A DNA stretch of 64,000 bases from Janthinobacterium sp. Its GTDB lineage: Bacteria > Pseudomonadota > Gammaproteobacteria > Burkholderiales > Chitinibacteraceae. The notes under the pieces were generated by a model. It was not told the origin of the DNA, did not search any database, and saw nothing but the letters and a program-made list of their open reading frames with translations. A program made the translations under genes and the position numbers. The stretch covers positions 53,561 to 117,560 of the forward strand of contig JANYCY010000003.1 of NCBI GenBank assembly GCA_025360045.1, in the 5' to 3' direction. The number at the start of each line of letters is the position of its first letter. Positions within the stretch are counted from its first letter, which is position 1. Below, piece by piece: positions 26,053 to 35,578 of the stretch.

Positions 26053-26886
26053 GTGGATAAATTGCCTATAGGGCAGTGGGTAGCGGCCGGCGTGGCCCAT
26101 TTGACCGAGCCTGCTGCGGGTGGTGTGGCCTTTTTTAGTGAGGGTTTGGAAAGTGCGGTGCAGGCGATGACCCGCGTTCTAGTTGATTGCCCACCGCTGT
26201 TGCTGCTATTTATTGCCACCTTTTTGATTTATCGCGTACGACGAAGTTGGGGCTTCACGCTGTTTTCAGCATTTGCCCTGATTTTGATCGACAACTTGGC
26301 TTATCGTGAGGCCACTTTGCAAACGCTGGTGCAAGTCGCTCTGGCTTCTGCAATCTGTATGTTTATTGGCGTGCCCTTAGGCATCGCGGCAGCGCACCGG
26401 CCTTGGGTTTATCGGGTGCTGCACCCTCTGCTGGATTTGATGCAGACCATCCCTACTTTTGTGTATCTCATCCCCACCTTAATGTTGTTTGGCCTAGGCA
26501 TCGTGCCTGCGATGGTCTCAACCATTATTTTTGCCCTGCCTGCCCCTGTGCGGCTGACTTATCTGGGCCTGCGTGATATTCCCCCTCCACTTATAGAAGC
26601 GGCTAAGGCCTTTGGATATTCGCCTTTAGCTAGACTCTGGCGGGTGGAGTTGCCCGCTGCCATGCCTAGTATTGCCGCCGGTTTAACGCAGTGCATCATG
26701 TTATCGCTCTCTATGGTGGTGATTGCGGCCTTGGTGGGGGCGGAAGGATTAGGCCAACCTATTGTTCGTGCCTTAAATACCGCTGATATGTCACTGGGTT
26801 TTGAAGCGGGTTTAGCGATCGTTTTATTAGCGATCATGCTCGATCGCCTGTGTCAGTCCAATTCTTTATCGGGAGAAAAACGATGA
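26053..26886 (+). CDS. choW: Choline ABC transporter permease
   Basis: 277 residues from GTG 26053, chosen because GGAG lies 6 bp upstream and the protein then begins VDKLPIGQWV, as expected for ChoW. Longer frames from 26026 or 26032 lack a site. About six membrane segments follow an N-terminal amphipathic region. The coupling motif is EAAKAFGYSPLARLWRVELPAAMPS. It overlaps choV by 4 bp (ATGA). Confidence 0.9.
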   Translation: MDKLPIGQWVAAGVAHLTEPAAGGVAFFSEGLESAVQAMTRVLVDCPPLLLLFIATFLIYRVRRSWGFTLFSAFALILIDNLAYREATLQTLVQVALASAICMFIGVPLGIAAAHRPWVYRVLHPLLDLMQTIPTFVYLIPTLMLFGLGIVPAMVSTIIFALPAPVRLTYLGLRDIPPPLIEAAKAFGYSPLARLWRVELPAAMPSIAAGLTQCIMLSLSMVVIAALVGAEGLGQPIVRALNTADMSLGFEAGLAIVLLAIMLDRLCQSNSLSGEKR

Positions 26887-27992
26887 GCGCCATTTGTTTT
26901 GACCATGTGGATGAAGTATTCGGCCAGCAGCCTGAAAGCGCTTTCCCGCTAATTGATCAATCGCTATCTCGCGATGATATTTTTGATCGTACCGGCCAGT
27001 TAGTCGCGGTGCGCGATGTGTGCTTGCGGGTAGAAAAGGGCGAAATGTGTGTGCTGATGGGCTTGTCTGGCTCGGGCAAATCCAGCTTGCTCAGGGCGAT
27101 TAATGGCTTAAATCCAATTAGCCGTGGTCGGCTTACGGTGAACTGCGCTGGGGCCGAAATCGATATGGCGCATTGCTCGGCCAAGCAGCTGCAAGCGGTG
27201 CGTACTCGTGGCATTGCCATGGTGTTTCAAAACTTTGCGCTGATGCCTTGGCTCAATGTTGAAGAAAACGTCGCCTTTGGCCTGCATGCTTTGCAACTGA
27301 GTGCTAAAGAGAGCAAACGTCGTGTGGATGCGGTGCTAGAGCAGGTAGGACTAGGGCGCAGGCGTTATGCACTGCCTGCCGAACTATCTGGCGGTATGCA
27401 GCAAAGGGTGGGGTTGGCGCGAGCCTTGGTGGTGGATAGCGATATTTTACTGATGGACGAGCCTTTTTCGGCGCTCGATCCGTTGATTCGTAATCAGCTA
27501 CAAGATGAATTGCTTAGCTTGCAAAAAACGCTGCGTAAAACCATAGTTTTTGTCAGCCATGATATGGACGAGGCTTTAAAGCTGGGCTCGCAGATTGCCA
27601 TTTTGCGCGATGGGCAGATTGTGCAAAATGGCACGCCGCAAGAGATTATGTTTAACCCGGCTGATGATTATGTCCGCCAATTTGTACAGCATAGTAATCC
27701 GCTGAATGTGTTGTCTGCCGCCAGCCTAATGCGCCCTGGGCATTTTCCTAGCTTAGAGCTGATGGCCTCTGGCGCTCATGCTCAATCTTCGGTGCAATAC
27801 TGGCATGCACCAGAGCCTTTGGCCTTATTGCGTGCTAAGCCCACTGTGGTGGATGCAGATATCCGCCTGCGTGAGGCTTTTGCTGTCTATGCCCAGACAG
27901 GGTGCGAGCTGATTTTGGCGCAAGATGGCAAGATGGTGGGCTGCTTATCGGGGGCGCAGATGTCGAGGGCGATTCTGGGGCAGGCAGCCTAG
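26883..27992 (+). CDS. choV: Choline ABC transporter ATP-binding protein
   Basis: 369 residues from ATG 26883, with GGGAGAAA just upstream. Walker A GLSGSGKS (60-67), signature LSGGM (168-172) and Walker B ILLMDEP are present, with the H-loop SHDMDEAL. A C-terminal segment (about 270-369) corresponds to a shortened CBS-like region of the ProV/OpuA class. The N-terminal 40 residues (FGQQPESAFPLID) are the family's extension. It ends the choXWV operon and is convergent with the DUF1275 remnant. Confidence 0.92.
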   Translation: MSAICFDHVDEVFGQQPESAFPLIDQSLSRDDIFDRTGQLVAVRDVCLRVEKGEMCVLMGLSGSGKSSLLRAINGLNPISRGRLTVNCAGAEIDMAHCSAKQLQAVRTRGIAMVFQNFALMPWLNVEENVAFGLHALQLSAKESKRRVDAVLEQVGLGRRRYALPAELSGGMQQRVGLARALVVDSDILLMDEPFSALDPLIRNQLQDELLSLQKTLRKTIVFVSHDMDEALKLGSQIAILRDGQIVQNGTPQEIMFNPADDYVRQFVQHSNPLNVLSAASLMRPGHFPSLELMASGAHAQSSVQYWHAPEPLALLRAKPTVVDADIRLREAFAVYAQTGCELILAQDGKMVGCLSGAQMSRAILGQAA

Positions 27993-28023
27993 GTCTAGTC
28001 TTGTGAGCGGGGCTTAGGCCGAC

Positions 28024-28308
28024 TTAAAAATCTTCGATCAGCGGCCCAATTGAAAGAATCGCCAGAATCAGCGCCAAGAAAATGGTTGAGCTAAAGCCAA
28101 GATGACTAAAGCCATAAGCCCCTAGCAGCGCACCGCAAAAAAACGCCAAGACTAAACTCGCTTGCACTTTCAGATGGGTGCGGTCGCACAGCACCTTGAT
28201 ATGCTCTGGCGTGCTGCGGTTCCAATAAAACAAGCGCCCAAGCTCGATGCTGATATCGGTGATTAAGCCTGTCAGGTGAGTGGTGCGAATCACCGCCTTA
28301 ATGAGCAT
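28024..28308 (-). pseudogene. Truncated DUF1275 (YoaK-like) membrane protein remnant
   Basis: About 94 residues matching only the C-terminal half of DUF1275 proteins, which normally have 220-250 residues. The conserved segment RTTHLTGLITDISIELGRLFYWN comes within ten residues of the apparent start. It is followed by the last two membrane helices (ASLVLAFFCGALLGAYGF and TIFLALILAILSIGPLI). The N-terminal helices are missing. Immediately upstream on its coding strand lies a fragment of a GGGTTAG-type repeat (about 28318-28335), suggesting a deletion at the repeat. The ATG at 28308 may be fortuitous. Confidence 0.7.
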
Positions 28309-28543
28309 CAAGAGCGGCCTAACCCACCCTACGATGGCCTTTTTCTTCTACAGGAATTGTGTAGATACTTATGCTGTTGGGGGGCTGGTTATGCCCTTGG
28401 AATAGGGGTTGTAAATTGATTAATAGTTTATTTTGTTATATCTAAGTTATTTAATAGTTCTTCTTTGTGTGAATAATGCTTGTTAGACTTCAGACAGATC
28501 AAGACATTCAGCTTTAGCCCCACTCTCTATCTAAGGAATTAAA

Positions 28544-29326
28544 ATGAAAAAAACTCTGGTTCTTAGCGCTCTGGCGGCTTTATTGGCAACTGGCTTTGCA
28601 CAAGCAGCAGAAAAACTTACCGTCGCTGCAACGGCTGTACCTCATGCAGAAATTTTAGAATTGATAAAACCTCAATTAGCTAAAGAAGGCGTTGATTTAC
28701 AAATCAAAGTGTTCACTGATTATGTGCAGCCTAATTTGCAAGTCGATCAAAAAAATATTGATGCCAATTATTTTCAAACTAAGCCTTATTTAGATAATTT
28801 CAATAAAGGTAAGGGCACGCATTTAGTGATTGTGGCGGGTGTGCATGTAGAGCCATTTGGCGCTTATTCGCGCAAATATAAATCATTAAAAGATTTACCA
28901 AACGGCGCAACCGTTGCTATCCCAAATGAAGGTAGTAATAGCGGCCGTGCATTATTACTGCTGCAAAAAGCGGGTTTATTAAAACTGAAAGACCCAACAA
29001 ATGCTTTGTCTACACCTAAAGACATCAGCGAAAACCCAAAGCAATTAAAGTTTAAAGAACTGGATGCCGCAATGTTGGCACGCGTATTGGATCAAGTTGA
29101 TTTAGCGCTGATCAATACCAATTACGCATTGGAAGCCAAACTTAATCCAGTTAAAGATTCATTAGCGCTAGAAGATCGTAGCTCGCCTTATGTGAATTAC
29201 CTAGTGGCCCGCCCAGATAATAAAGACAGCGCCGCGATTAAAAAACTAGCCGCAGCATTAACTAGCCCGCAAGTTAAAACCTTTATCGAAGGCAAATATG
29301 CAGGCGCGGTGGTTCCAGCGTTTTAA
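28544..29326 (+). CDS. metQ: MetQ/NlpA-family substrate-binding protein (methionine)
   Basis: 260 residues. The signal peptide (1-21, AQA/AEKL) lacks a lipobox cysteine, so unlike many MetQ proteins this one should be soluble in the periplasm. The family segments VDQKNIDANYFQTKPYLDNFN, HVEPFGAYSRKYKSLKDLPNGA and ALINTNYAL are clear. It binds methionine or related compounds for the MetNI transporter, whose genes are not next to it, so it is an orphan binding protein. AAGGAATTAAA precedes the ATG. Confidence 0.9.
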   Translation: MKKTLVLSALAALLATGFAQAAEKLTVAATAVPHAEILELIKPQLAKEGVDLQIKVFTDYVQPNLQVDQKNIDANYFQTKPYLDNFNKGKGTHLVIVAGVHVEPFGAYSRKYKSLKDLPNGATVAIPNEGSNSGRALLLLQKAGLLKLKDPTNALSTPKDISENPKQLKFKELDAAMLARVLDQVDLALINTNYALEAKLNPVKDSLALEDRSSPYVNYLVARPDNKDSAAIKKLAAALTSPQVKTFIEGKYAGAVVPAF

Positions 29327-29348
29327 TTGTGTGTAGGTGCTGACCTAC

Positions 29349-29488
29349 GTAGGTTGGGTTAGCTGCTTCTCATCGCAGTTTTTAGCGATGATAATCAGCG
29401 TAACCCAACATGCACAAGTGAGAAAAGTGTTGGGTTACACTGATTTATCCGCCCCAAACAGGCGAATAAACCAGCTAACCCAACCTAC
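29349..29488. repeat. Large inverted repeat, GTAGGTTGGGTTAGC family (copy 2)
   Basis: About 140 bp. Outer arms are GTAGGTTGGGTTAGC and GCTAACCCAACCTAC; inner CAGCGTAACCCAACATGCAC and GTGTTGGGTTACACTG form a second palindrome, as in the copy at 22193. It lies between the convergent metQ and MCP genes and may end both transcripts. Confidence 0.75.
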
Positions 29489-29530
29489 GCCTCCGTGGCT
29501 GTAGACTTGGGTTTTTCGGTATCCTACCCA

Positions 29531-31507
29531 TTAACTTAATTTAAAATGCGCCACGGCCAGATCCATGCGGCTGGCGAGGTCTCTTAATGAATGCGCGGTA
29601 TGGGCTGATTCTTCTACTGCGCGGCTGTTTTCTACGCTCATTTGGGCGATGCGATCCACATTGCCTGCCACGCTATTGGCCATGCTGGTTTGCGTTTTAA
29701 GTGCCTGGCTAATTTCCATCACCACGTTAATGACTTTCACCGATCCTTCACGGATTTTCTTGATGGCGTCCCCTGCCTGATTTGCCAATACCATGCCTTT
29801 TTCTACTTCAATCACGCCTTGGCTCATATTTTCGACGGCGTTGCTGGTGCCGGTTTGAATTTTTTCTATCATCTTGCCAATTTCAAAGGTGCTGGCGGTG
29901 GTGCGCTCGGCCAATTTGCGTACTTCATCGGCCACCACGGCAAAGCCTCGGCCTGTGTCGCCAGCTCGGGCCGCTTCAATGGCGGCGTTGAGCGCCAGTA
30001 AATTAGTTTGATCGGCAATTTCCTTGATGACGTTGGCGATGCCGGCAATTTGCTTGGCGTATTCATTTAGCTCGGCCACGCTATTGGAGGCGACGCGCAC
30101 CGTGGAGGCAATGGCTTGAATACCCGCTACCGTTTGCTGAATGACTTCGCCACCTTCATGGGAAACACGGCCCGATTCGGTGGAGGTGAGATGGGCGTCG
30201 CGCGCATTATTGGCGACAAGATTAATACTGACCGTTAGCTCTTGCACGGCCGCTGCCATGCTGGCTGCAGCCTCACTCTGTTCTTTGGCCCCACCAGAAA
30301 CCTGTTCTGAGCTGCTGCTGATTTGCTCTGCGCCCTTTAATAGATGATTGGCACTTTCTTTGGTATCCACAAATAGCTTGAGTAATTGCTCCTGCATTTT
30401 TTCAAAGGCATTGAGCAGATCGCCAATTTCATCGTTGCGGGCATGTGGAATATGGCCACTGAAATCGCCATTGGCTAATCTTTCGATATGGCGAATGGCA
30501 ATTAAAAGCGGCTGTTTTAACCAGCGAGATAAAGCCAGATGCAGTGAAATAGAGAGCAATAAGGCACCGGCAATGCAGGCAATCAGAATGAGATCGTGCG
30601 TCCATTTGGCATCGGCCAAGACTTCTTTTTGACTTTGCGTGCTGACAATCAACCAGTTGGGGTCATTCAGCTTGGCAAAAGCCGCTTCTCTGGTTTCGCC
30701 CTTGTCGCTATAAACCATTTGCCCCTCGCCCTGTTTGAGCATGGTCTGGATATAACCTTGGGCATCAGGGTCTTTTAGTAGATCTTTATTGGCCATGGTG
30801 GGGTGGACCAGTGCTTTGCCTAGGTTTTTACCGGCATCAATAATCAGCAAATAGCCACTTTCGCCTAGCTTGATGGCGGCGATTTTCTTTTTTAAATCGG
30901 CCATGCCTAGGGAGAAATCAAAGCCAATAAATAGGCTGCCAACGATTTCACCCTGCTTGTTTTTGATGGGGCGGTAAACGGTCATATAGTCGCGGCCAAA
31001 TAGATTGGCAACGCCTACATAGGGCTGGCCACTCAGTAAGCCTAGCCGAGCAGGATGGGCATCACCAAGTAAGGTACCCACCGAGCGTGTGCCGTCTGCC
31101 TTGGTCAGCGAGGTAGCCAGACGGCGAAAATCTTGGCCCTCTCTCATAAAAATAGTGGCGACTGAGCCGGTGACTTGGGTGAAGCGGTCTGCGCGCTCAT
31201 TGCCATCAAGTATCACTTTGCCATCATTTAAAAGCTTGCCATCGCTTAAAGCCCAATCGCTGCTGAAATTACTGACCCAAACTGCGTTGAGGCTAGAAGC
31301 CGATCGATCTAGATTGGCGCGATAGGCGGCTAAAAGATCAAGAATAGATTGGTTAGTGGTATGCAGATTGGCTCTGGCGGTGTGGGTTAGGCGTTGTTCC
31401 AGCCCATTAGAGAGCCCCCAGAACAGGCTGCCAAACAGGATAATCAGCAGCGCCAACAGCATTAGATTAAGGCGAACGATCAAGGAGTCGTGGCGGATAA
31501 GCGTCAT
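29531..31507 (-). CDS. Methyl-accepting chemotaxis protein with Cache sensor
   Basis: 658 residues. TM1 at about 12-32, a periplasmic Cache-type sensor at about 35-300 (Cache_3/Cache_2 style, with [22 protein letters not shown] and [22 protein letters not shown]), TM2 at about 306-327, HAMP at about 328-380. The signalling domain has the conserved hairpin [29 protein letters not shown] (split by a tight turn). Cache sensors commonly bind small carboxylates or amino acids; the ligand is not readable here. AAAGGTG lies upstream of the ATG. It is a single gene. Confidence 0.93.
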   Translation of the reverse strand: MTLIRHDSLIVRLNLMLLALLIILFGSLFWGLSNGLEQRLTHTARANLHTTNQSILDLLAAYRANLDRSASSLNAVWVSNFSSDWALSDGKLLNDGKVILDGNERADRFTQVTGSVATIFMREGQDFRRLATSLTKADGTRSVGTLLGDAHPARLGLLSGQPYVGVANLFGRDYMTVYRPIKNKQGEIVGSLFIGFDFSLGMADLKKKIAAIKLGESGYLLIIDAGKNLGKALVHPTMANKDLLKDPDAQGYIQTMLKQGEGQMVYSDKGETREAAFAKLNDPNWLIVSTQSQKEVLADAKWTHDLILIACIAGALLLSISLHLALSRWLKQPLLIAIRHIERLANGDFSGHIPHARNDEIGDLLNAFEKMQEQLLKLFVDTKESANHLLKGAEQISSSSEQVSGGAKEQSEAAASMAAAVQELTVSINLVANNARDAHLTSTESGRVSHEGGEVIQQTVAGIQAIASTVRVASNSVAELNEYAKQIAGIANVIKEIADQTNLLALNAAIEAARAGDTGRGFAVVADEVRKLAERTTASTFEIGKMIEKIQTGTSNAVENMSQGVIEVEKGMVLANQAGDAIKKIREGSVKVINVVMEISQALKTQTSMANSVAGNVDRIAQMSVENSRAVEESAHTAHSLRDLASRMDLAVAHFKLS

Positions 31508-31720
31508 GGCAGGGCACCTTTATTGCTTAAGTAAGATTTACTCAGGTTAACCCTGCAATAAATTACTTAATTCTTTGGTATTTAAATGGAATTGATGGTA
31601 ATTTCATTCGCAGAAATTACAATAACCGTTATCATTTAAAAGTGTGTGCACTGCAACAACGATGAGGCCGAGTTCGGTATAAGCGGTTGAGCAGCCGAAG
31701 GACGGCTTTGGTCGGCGTAC

Positions 31721-32350
31721 TTACAGCAAATTACGATAGCCATTCACCAAGACTAAACCCGCAAACCACAGATAAAGCAGGGCTGATAGCAGTAGGCAGC
31801 CTTGGGTAAAGCGCTGACCAAATAGCTTGGCACCGTGGGTGGCGCTGTAAACCATTAGCAAAGTCCACACCATGCCACCGGCAAAAAATCCGCATAGAAA
31901 ACGTGTGGTAGAGAGCAGGCTGCCATCGGTAGCTTGGGCGATCAGGCTACCGCCCACGGCGGCAAACCAGAGAATCGATGAGGGTGAGGCCATGGCGAGC
32001 ATCATGCCCTTGCTAAACATGCCACGGCGGCCTGCATGTGGCACGGAGCTGCTTTCTATTTGCTTAGCATCTTGCCAAGCTTGGCGTGCCATTTTGACTG
32101 CAAGGTAGAGCAAGATTGAGCCGCCACCGAGCCAGGTGATCCATCGTACCGCCGTAAATTGCAGCAAAACACTCATGCCTAAGAGGGAAACAATCGCCCA
32201 TACCATATCGCCAACACAAGATCCTAAGCCCATCCAAAGTGCCGGTCGGGTGCCGTGTTTTAGGCTGGTGTCGATCAGTGCGACGTTGACAATGCCCAGA
32301 TCAAGGCAAAGTGAAATAGAAAGTAAAAAACCGGTGATAAAGACATCCAT
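31721..32350 (-). CDS. LysE-family amino-acid exporter
   Basis: 209 residues with six hydrophobic segments. The N-terminal LysE/RhtB pattern is present (FLLSISLCLDLGIVNVALIDTSLKHG, then ALWMGLGSCVGDMVWA), as is the central ASPSSILWFAAVGG segment. The family exports amino acids or related metabolites. The substrate is unknown, and no regulator is adjacent. Confidence 0.85.
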   Translation of the reverse strand: MDVFITGFLLSISLCLDLGIVNVALIDTSLKHGTRPALWMGLGSCVGDMVWAIVSLLGMSVLLQFTAVRWITWLGGGSILLYLAVKMARQAWQDAKQIESSSVPHAGRRGMFSKGMMLAMASPSSILWFAAVGGSLIAQATDGSLLSTTRFLCGFFAGGMVWTLLMVYSATHGAKLFGQRFTQGCLLLSALLYLWFAGLVLVNGYRNLL

Positions 32351-32446
32351 TTCAAGGCTCTATTGATTGCTGTGCTGCGGCAGGACGCGCAGTTTAACAG
32401 CTTCAGATTTGCGCTTGTATTGACGTATTACCTTTGAAAAGTATGA

Positions 32447-32602
32447 AGGGCGGGTGCAAGCCGTGTATTTTTCAGCATCGCTTGCGGGTTTCACCCGCCC
32501 TACAATTAATGCAACGCCTACACATGAGTGATAGGGGGCATAAAGATAAGGTCGTTATGGGCAAAAAGCGGTGCGCAAGAAAAGCGACTTGCACACCCTA
32601 TA
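32447..32602. repeat. Two adjacent palindromic repeats (GGGCGGGT family and ACACCCTA family)
   Basis: At 32447-32503, AGGGCGGGTGCAAGC pairs with GCTTGCGGGTTTCACCCGCCC. At about 32548-32602, a shortened copy of the 13483 family has GGTCGTTATGGGC, then AAAGCGGTGCGCAAG and GCGACTTGCACACCCTATA. Together they occupy most of the 303-bp gap between the LysE-family gene and trkH. No gene is seen here. Confidence 0.65.
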
Positions 32603-32653
32603 AAAGCCAGCAATGCATTTGATCTTTAGTTGGTAGATTTGGGTTTTGTCGCG

Positions 32654-34123
32654 TCAGGATTTCCAAAAAACACGAGTAAACAAAATCAGCAGGGAAAAGA
32701 CTTCTAAGCGTCCAAGCAGCATGGCGAAATTACAAATCCAGATTTGTATATCGCTAAGCACGCCGTAATTGGATGCAGGCCCAACCACACCAAGACCGGG
32801 GCCTGCGTTGTTAATGCAGGCAATAATGGCGGTAAAGCTGGAGAGAAAATCAAGCCCGGTCAGCAGCAGTAAAAAGGTCAGCCCGACAATACTCATGGCG
32901 TATAAAAAGATAAATCCCATCACCGCAAAAATAATTTGATTGGGAATCGCCATACCATTCACGCGTAGCGGATGCACGGCATTGGGGTGCAGCAAGCTAG
33001 ACATTTGCCGACTTGATTCACGCAGCATAATGAGGGTGCGGATCATTTTAACCCCGCCGCCAGTAGAGCCAGAGCAGGCGGTGATGCAGGACAAAAACAG
33101 CATCAAGAGCGGCACAAAAATGGGCCATACGCCAAAATCGACGCTGGCAAAGCCTGAGTCTGTGGCAATTGATACCAAATTAAAGGCGACATGTCTAAGT
33201 GAAGTGGGGAAATCGCCATAGGTATTTTGGCCAACTAAATAGGCGGCACAGCCAACGGTGCTGATCAAAATCAGCAAAATCATGGCTTTAAATTCAGAGT
33301 CTTTTAAATAGGTGGAGAGTTTTCGGCCAGAGAGCGCTACATAGTGCGTGGCAAAGTTGGTGGCGGCCAGCAGCATAAAGACAATCAAAATCGCTTCGAT
33401 GATGGGCGAATTAAAAAAGCCCACGCTCGCATCATGGGTAGAAAATCCACCCAAACACATTGCAGCAAAAGCATGACAAACCGCATCCAGCCAGCTCATG
33501 CCGCCAAGCCATTTTAGAAGCAAAATGCAGGCCAGCGTAAGCCCAGCGTAGACAATCCACAGATTGCGTGCGGTTTCTCTAATGCGTGGAGTCAGCTTGG
33601 CATCTTTGATGGGGCCGGGTGTTTCGGCCTTAAATAGCTGCATTCCCCCTACGCCCAGCATCGGCAGAATGGCCACCGCCAGCACGATAATTCCCATCCC
33701 GCCCAGCCAGTTGAGTAAATGCCGCCATAAATTAATTGAAGGGGGAAGTTGATCCAGCCCCGTTAATACTGTCGCCCCTGTGGTGGTGAGGGCCGACATG
33801 GTTTCAAAGTAGGCGTGGGTAAACGAGAGCGAGGGATTGAATAGCAGCAGCGGCAGGGCAGAAACGGCGGGCAGCACGGTCCATAGCCCGACCACCATAA
33901 TAAAACCATCTCGTGCTTTCATTTCCCGTTTATAGCCGTGGGTGAGTATGGCTAATAGCACGCTGCCCAGCAGCAGCAAGGTGAGCGAGGTGATAAAAGG
34001 CGCTAGGCCATCATCATTGCCAAACCATGCCACCGCAATCGGCAGCAAAATCCACAGCGAAAATATGCCGGATACACGCGCTAGAATATTGACGGTGGGG
34101 AAAACACGTTGAGCGAGGGACAT
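32654..34123 (-). CDS. trkH: Trk potassium uptake channel subunit TrkH
   Basis: 489 residues, about ten to twelve membrane segments. It has four pore-loop segments of the K+ transporter superfamily; TTTGATVLTG, CLGGFSTHDAS, TDSGFASVD and NAGPGLGVVG supply the selectivity-filter positions. The size and order are those of TrkH. Its ATG shares one base with the trkA stop (TAATG), so translation is coupled and TrkA/TrkH are made together. It is the last gene of the long leftward run. Confidence 0.93.
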   Translation of the reverse strand: MSLAQRVFPTVNILARVSGIFSLWILLPIAVAWFGNDDGLAPFITSLTLLLLGSVLLAILTHGYKREMKARDGFIMVVGLWTVLPAVSALPLLLFNPSLSFTHAYFETMSALTTTGATVLTGLDQLPPSINLWRHLLNWLGGMGIIVLAVAILPMLGVGGMQLFKAETPGPIKDAKLTPRIRETARNLWIVYAGLTLACILLLKWLGGMSWLDAVCHAFAAMCLGGFSTHDASVGFFNSPIIEAILIVFMLLAATNFATHYVALSGRKLSTYLKDSEFKAMILLILISTVGCAAYLVGQNTYGDFPTSLRHVAFNLVSIATDSGFASVDFGVWPIFVPLLMLFLSCITACSGSTGGGVKMIRTLIMLRESSRQMSSLLHPNAVHPLRVNGMAIPNQIIFAVMGFIFLYAMSIVGLTFLLLLTGLDFLSSFTAIIACINNAGPGLGVVGPASNYGVLSDIQIWICNFAMLLGRLEVFSLLILFTRVFWKS

Positions 34124-35499
34124 TAGAAAAACCCCATTTTAACGGCAAAGAGTTTTTCTACTTCACGAATATGGGCTTTGTTATCCACGAATAAAATCAC
34201 ATGATCTTCGGCTTGGATAATGGTGTCGCCATGGGCAATCAGCACTTTTTCACCACGAACGATGGCGGCTAGATCTGCGCCAGAGGGGAGTTTGATTTCC
34301 TCTATTTTTTTGCCAATCACACGGGAAGTGGCTGAGGTGCCGTGCACAATAATCTCCATCGCTTCAGCTGCGCCTCGACGTAAGCTATGCACCGCCACCA
34401 CATCGCCGCTCCTTACATGAGCGAGCAATGAGCCGATGGTGGCAATGGCAGGCGAGATGGCGACATCAATCTTGCCGCCTTGCAGCAAATCCACATAGCG
34501 TGAGCGATTGATAATGGCGATGGTTTTACGCGCGCCCATTTGCTTGGCTAAGAGGCTAGACATGATGTTGTCTTCATCATCTGAGGTGAGCGCAAAATAC
34601 AAATCACAGCGCTCAATCTGCTCGCTTTCTAGCAAGGCTTCATCGGTAGCGTCACCCCTCAGCACCAGCGTATTGGGCAGCGCTTCGGCAAGCCAATTGG
34701 CACGCTCACGATTGGCTTCAATAATTTTGACTTGATAGTCATTTTCTAAAGCCTGCGCCAGCCTAAAGCCGACATTGCCACCGCCCGACAGGGTAATGCG
34801 TTTGATGGGTTTTTCTATCCCGCGCATTTCCTTGATTACATCCCGAATATGCTCGGTCGCGGCAAGGAAAAACACCTCGTCCCCCACTTGCAAAATCGTA
34901 TCGCCATCGGGATGGATGCGGTGGCCTTTACGGTAAATAGAAACCACTCGTCTATCAATCTTGGGTAGAAGGCGATTTAGGGTGGCTAAATCTTGCCCAT
35001 CCATATGCGCGCCAGCTTCAACACGTGTAGCCACCAATTGGGCCTTGCCATTGGCAAAGTCCAATACCTGCAAGGCTTCGGGGTTTTCAACTAAGCTGGT
35101 CAAATAATCGGTGACAATTTGCGCGGGGGTAATCACGTGATCGATCGCAAAATTATCTTCGCTAAATAACTCGGGATGAGCCAGTAGATCAGGGTCACGA
35201 ATACGTGCCAGCCGTGTTGGAATATTGAATAACTCATGGGCGATTTTGCACGCCACCATATTCAGCTCATCGAGCGGGGTGACGGCCAGCAAAAGATCAG
35301 CATCTGCTGCTCCCGCCGCCGCCAGCACGGCAGGGCTGGCTGCATGGCCGACTACCGTGCGTAGATCTAGCCGGTCTGCCAGCGGTTTCAGGCTCTCGGG
35401 ATTTTCATCCACAATGGTGACGTTGTAGCGTTCGTGCACAAGCTGCTCAGCAACGGACGCACCAACACGGCCAGCACCAAGGATTAGGATATTAGACAC
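34123..35499 (-). CDS. trkA: Trk system regulatory NAD-binding protein TrkA
   Basis: 458 residues with two RCK units. The first Rossmann motif is ILGAGRVGASVAEQL (6-20); the second is LSGGGNVGFRLAQAL about 230 residues later. Each is followed by a TrkA_C domain; the second ends near IIQAEDHVILFVDN. It gates TrkH in response to nucleotides. The start is GTG with GGAAAA upstream. It lies 79 bp after the TPR gene and overlaps trkH by one base. Confidence 0.93.
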   Translation of the reverse strand: MSNILILGAGRVGASVAEQLVHERYNVTIVDENPESLKPLADRLDLRTVVGHAASPAVLAAAGAADADLLLAVTPLDELNMVACKIAHELFNIPTRLARIRDPDLLAHPELFSEDNFAIDHVITPAQIVTDYLTSLVENPEALQVLDFANGKAQLVATRVEAGAHMDGQDLATLNRLLPKIDRRVVSIYRKGHRIHPDGDTILQVGDEVFFLAATEHIRDVIKEMRGIEKPIKRITLSGGGNVGFRLAQALENDYQVKIIEANRERANWLAEALPNTLVLRGDATDEALLESEQIERCDLYFALTSDDEDNIMSSLLAKQMGARKTIAIINRSRYVDLLQGGKIDVAISPAIATIGSLLAHVRSGDVVAVHSLRRGAAEAMEIIVHGTSATSRVIGKKIEEIKLPSGADLAAIVRGEKVLIAHGDTIIQAEDHVILFVDNKAHIREVEKLFAVKMGFF

Positions 35500-35578
35500 A
35501 ATGATTTTCCACTAGGGTATGTATGCAGGATAGCCACAAAGCTCAACCCGATGGGATCGTGTTTTTTGTGGGGGATTA

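Noticed and set aside
28400..28543. A SAM or other methionine riboswitch upstream of metQ
   Set aside because: The leader is short and AT-rich, without the conserved helices of known SAM riboswitches.
31640..31720. Hairpin AGCCG-AAGGA-CGGCT after the LysE-family gene as a terminator
   Set aside because: The stem is only 5 bp and has no T-run on the relevant strand.
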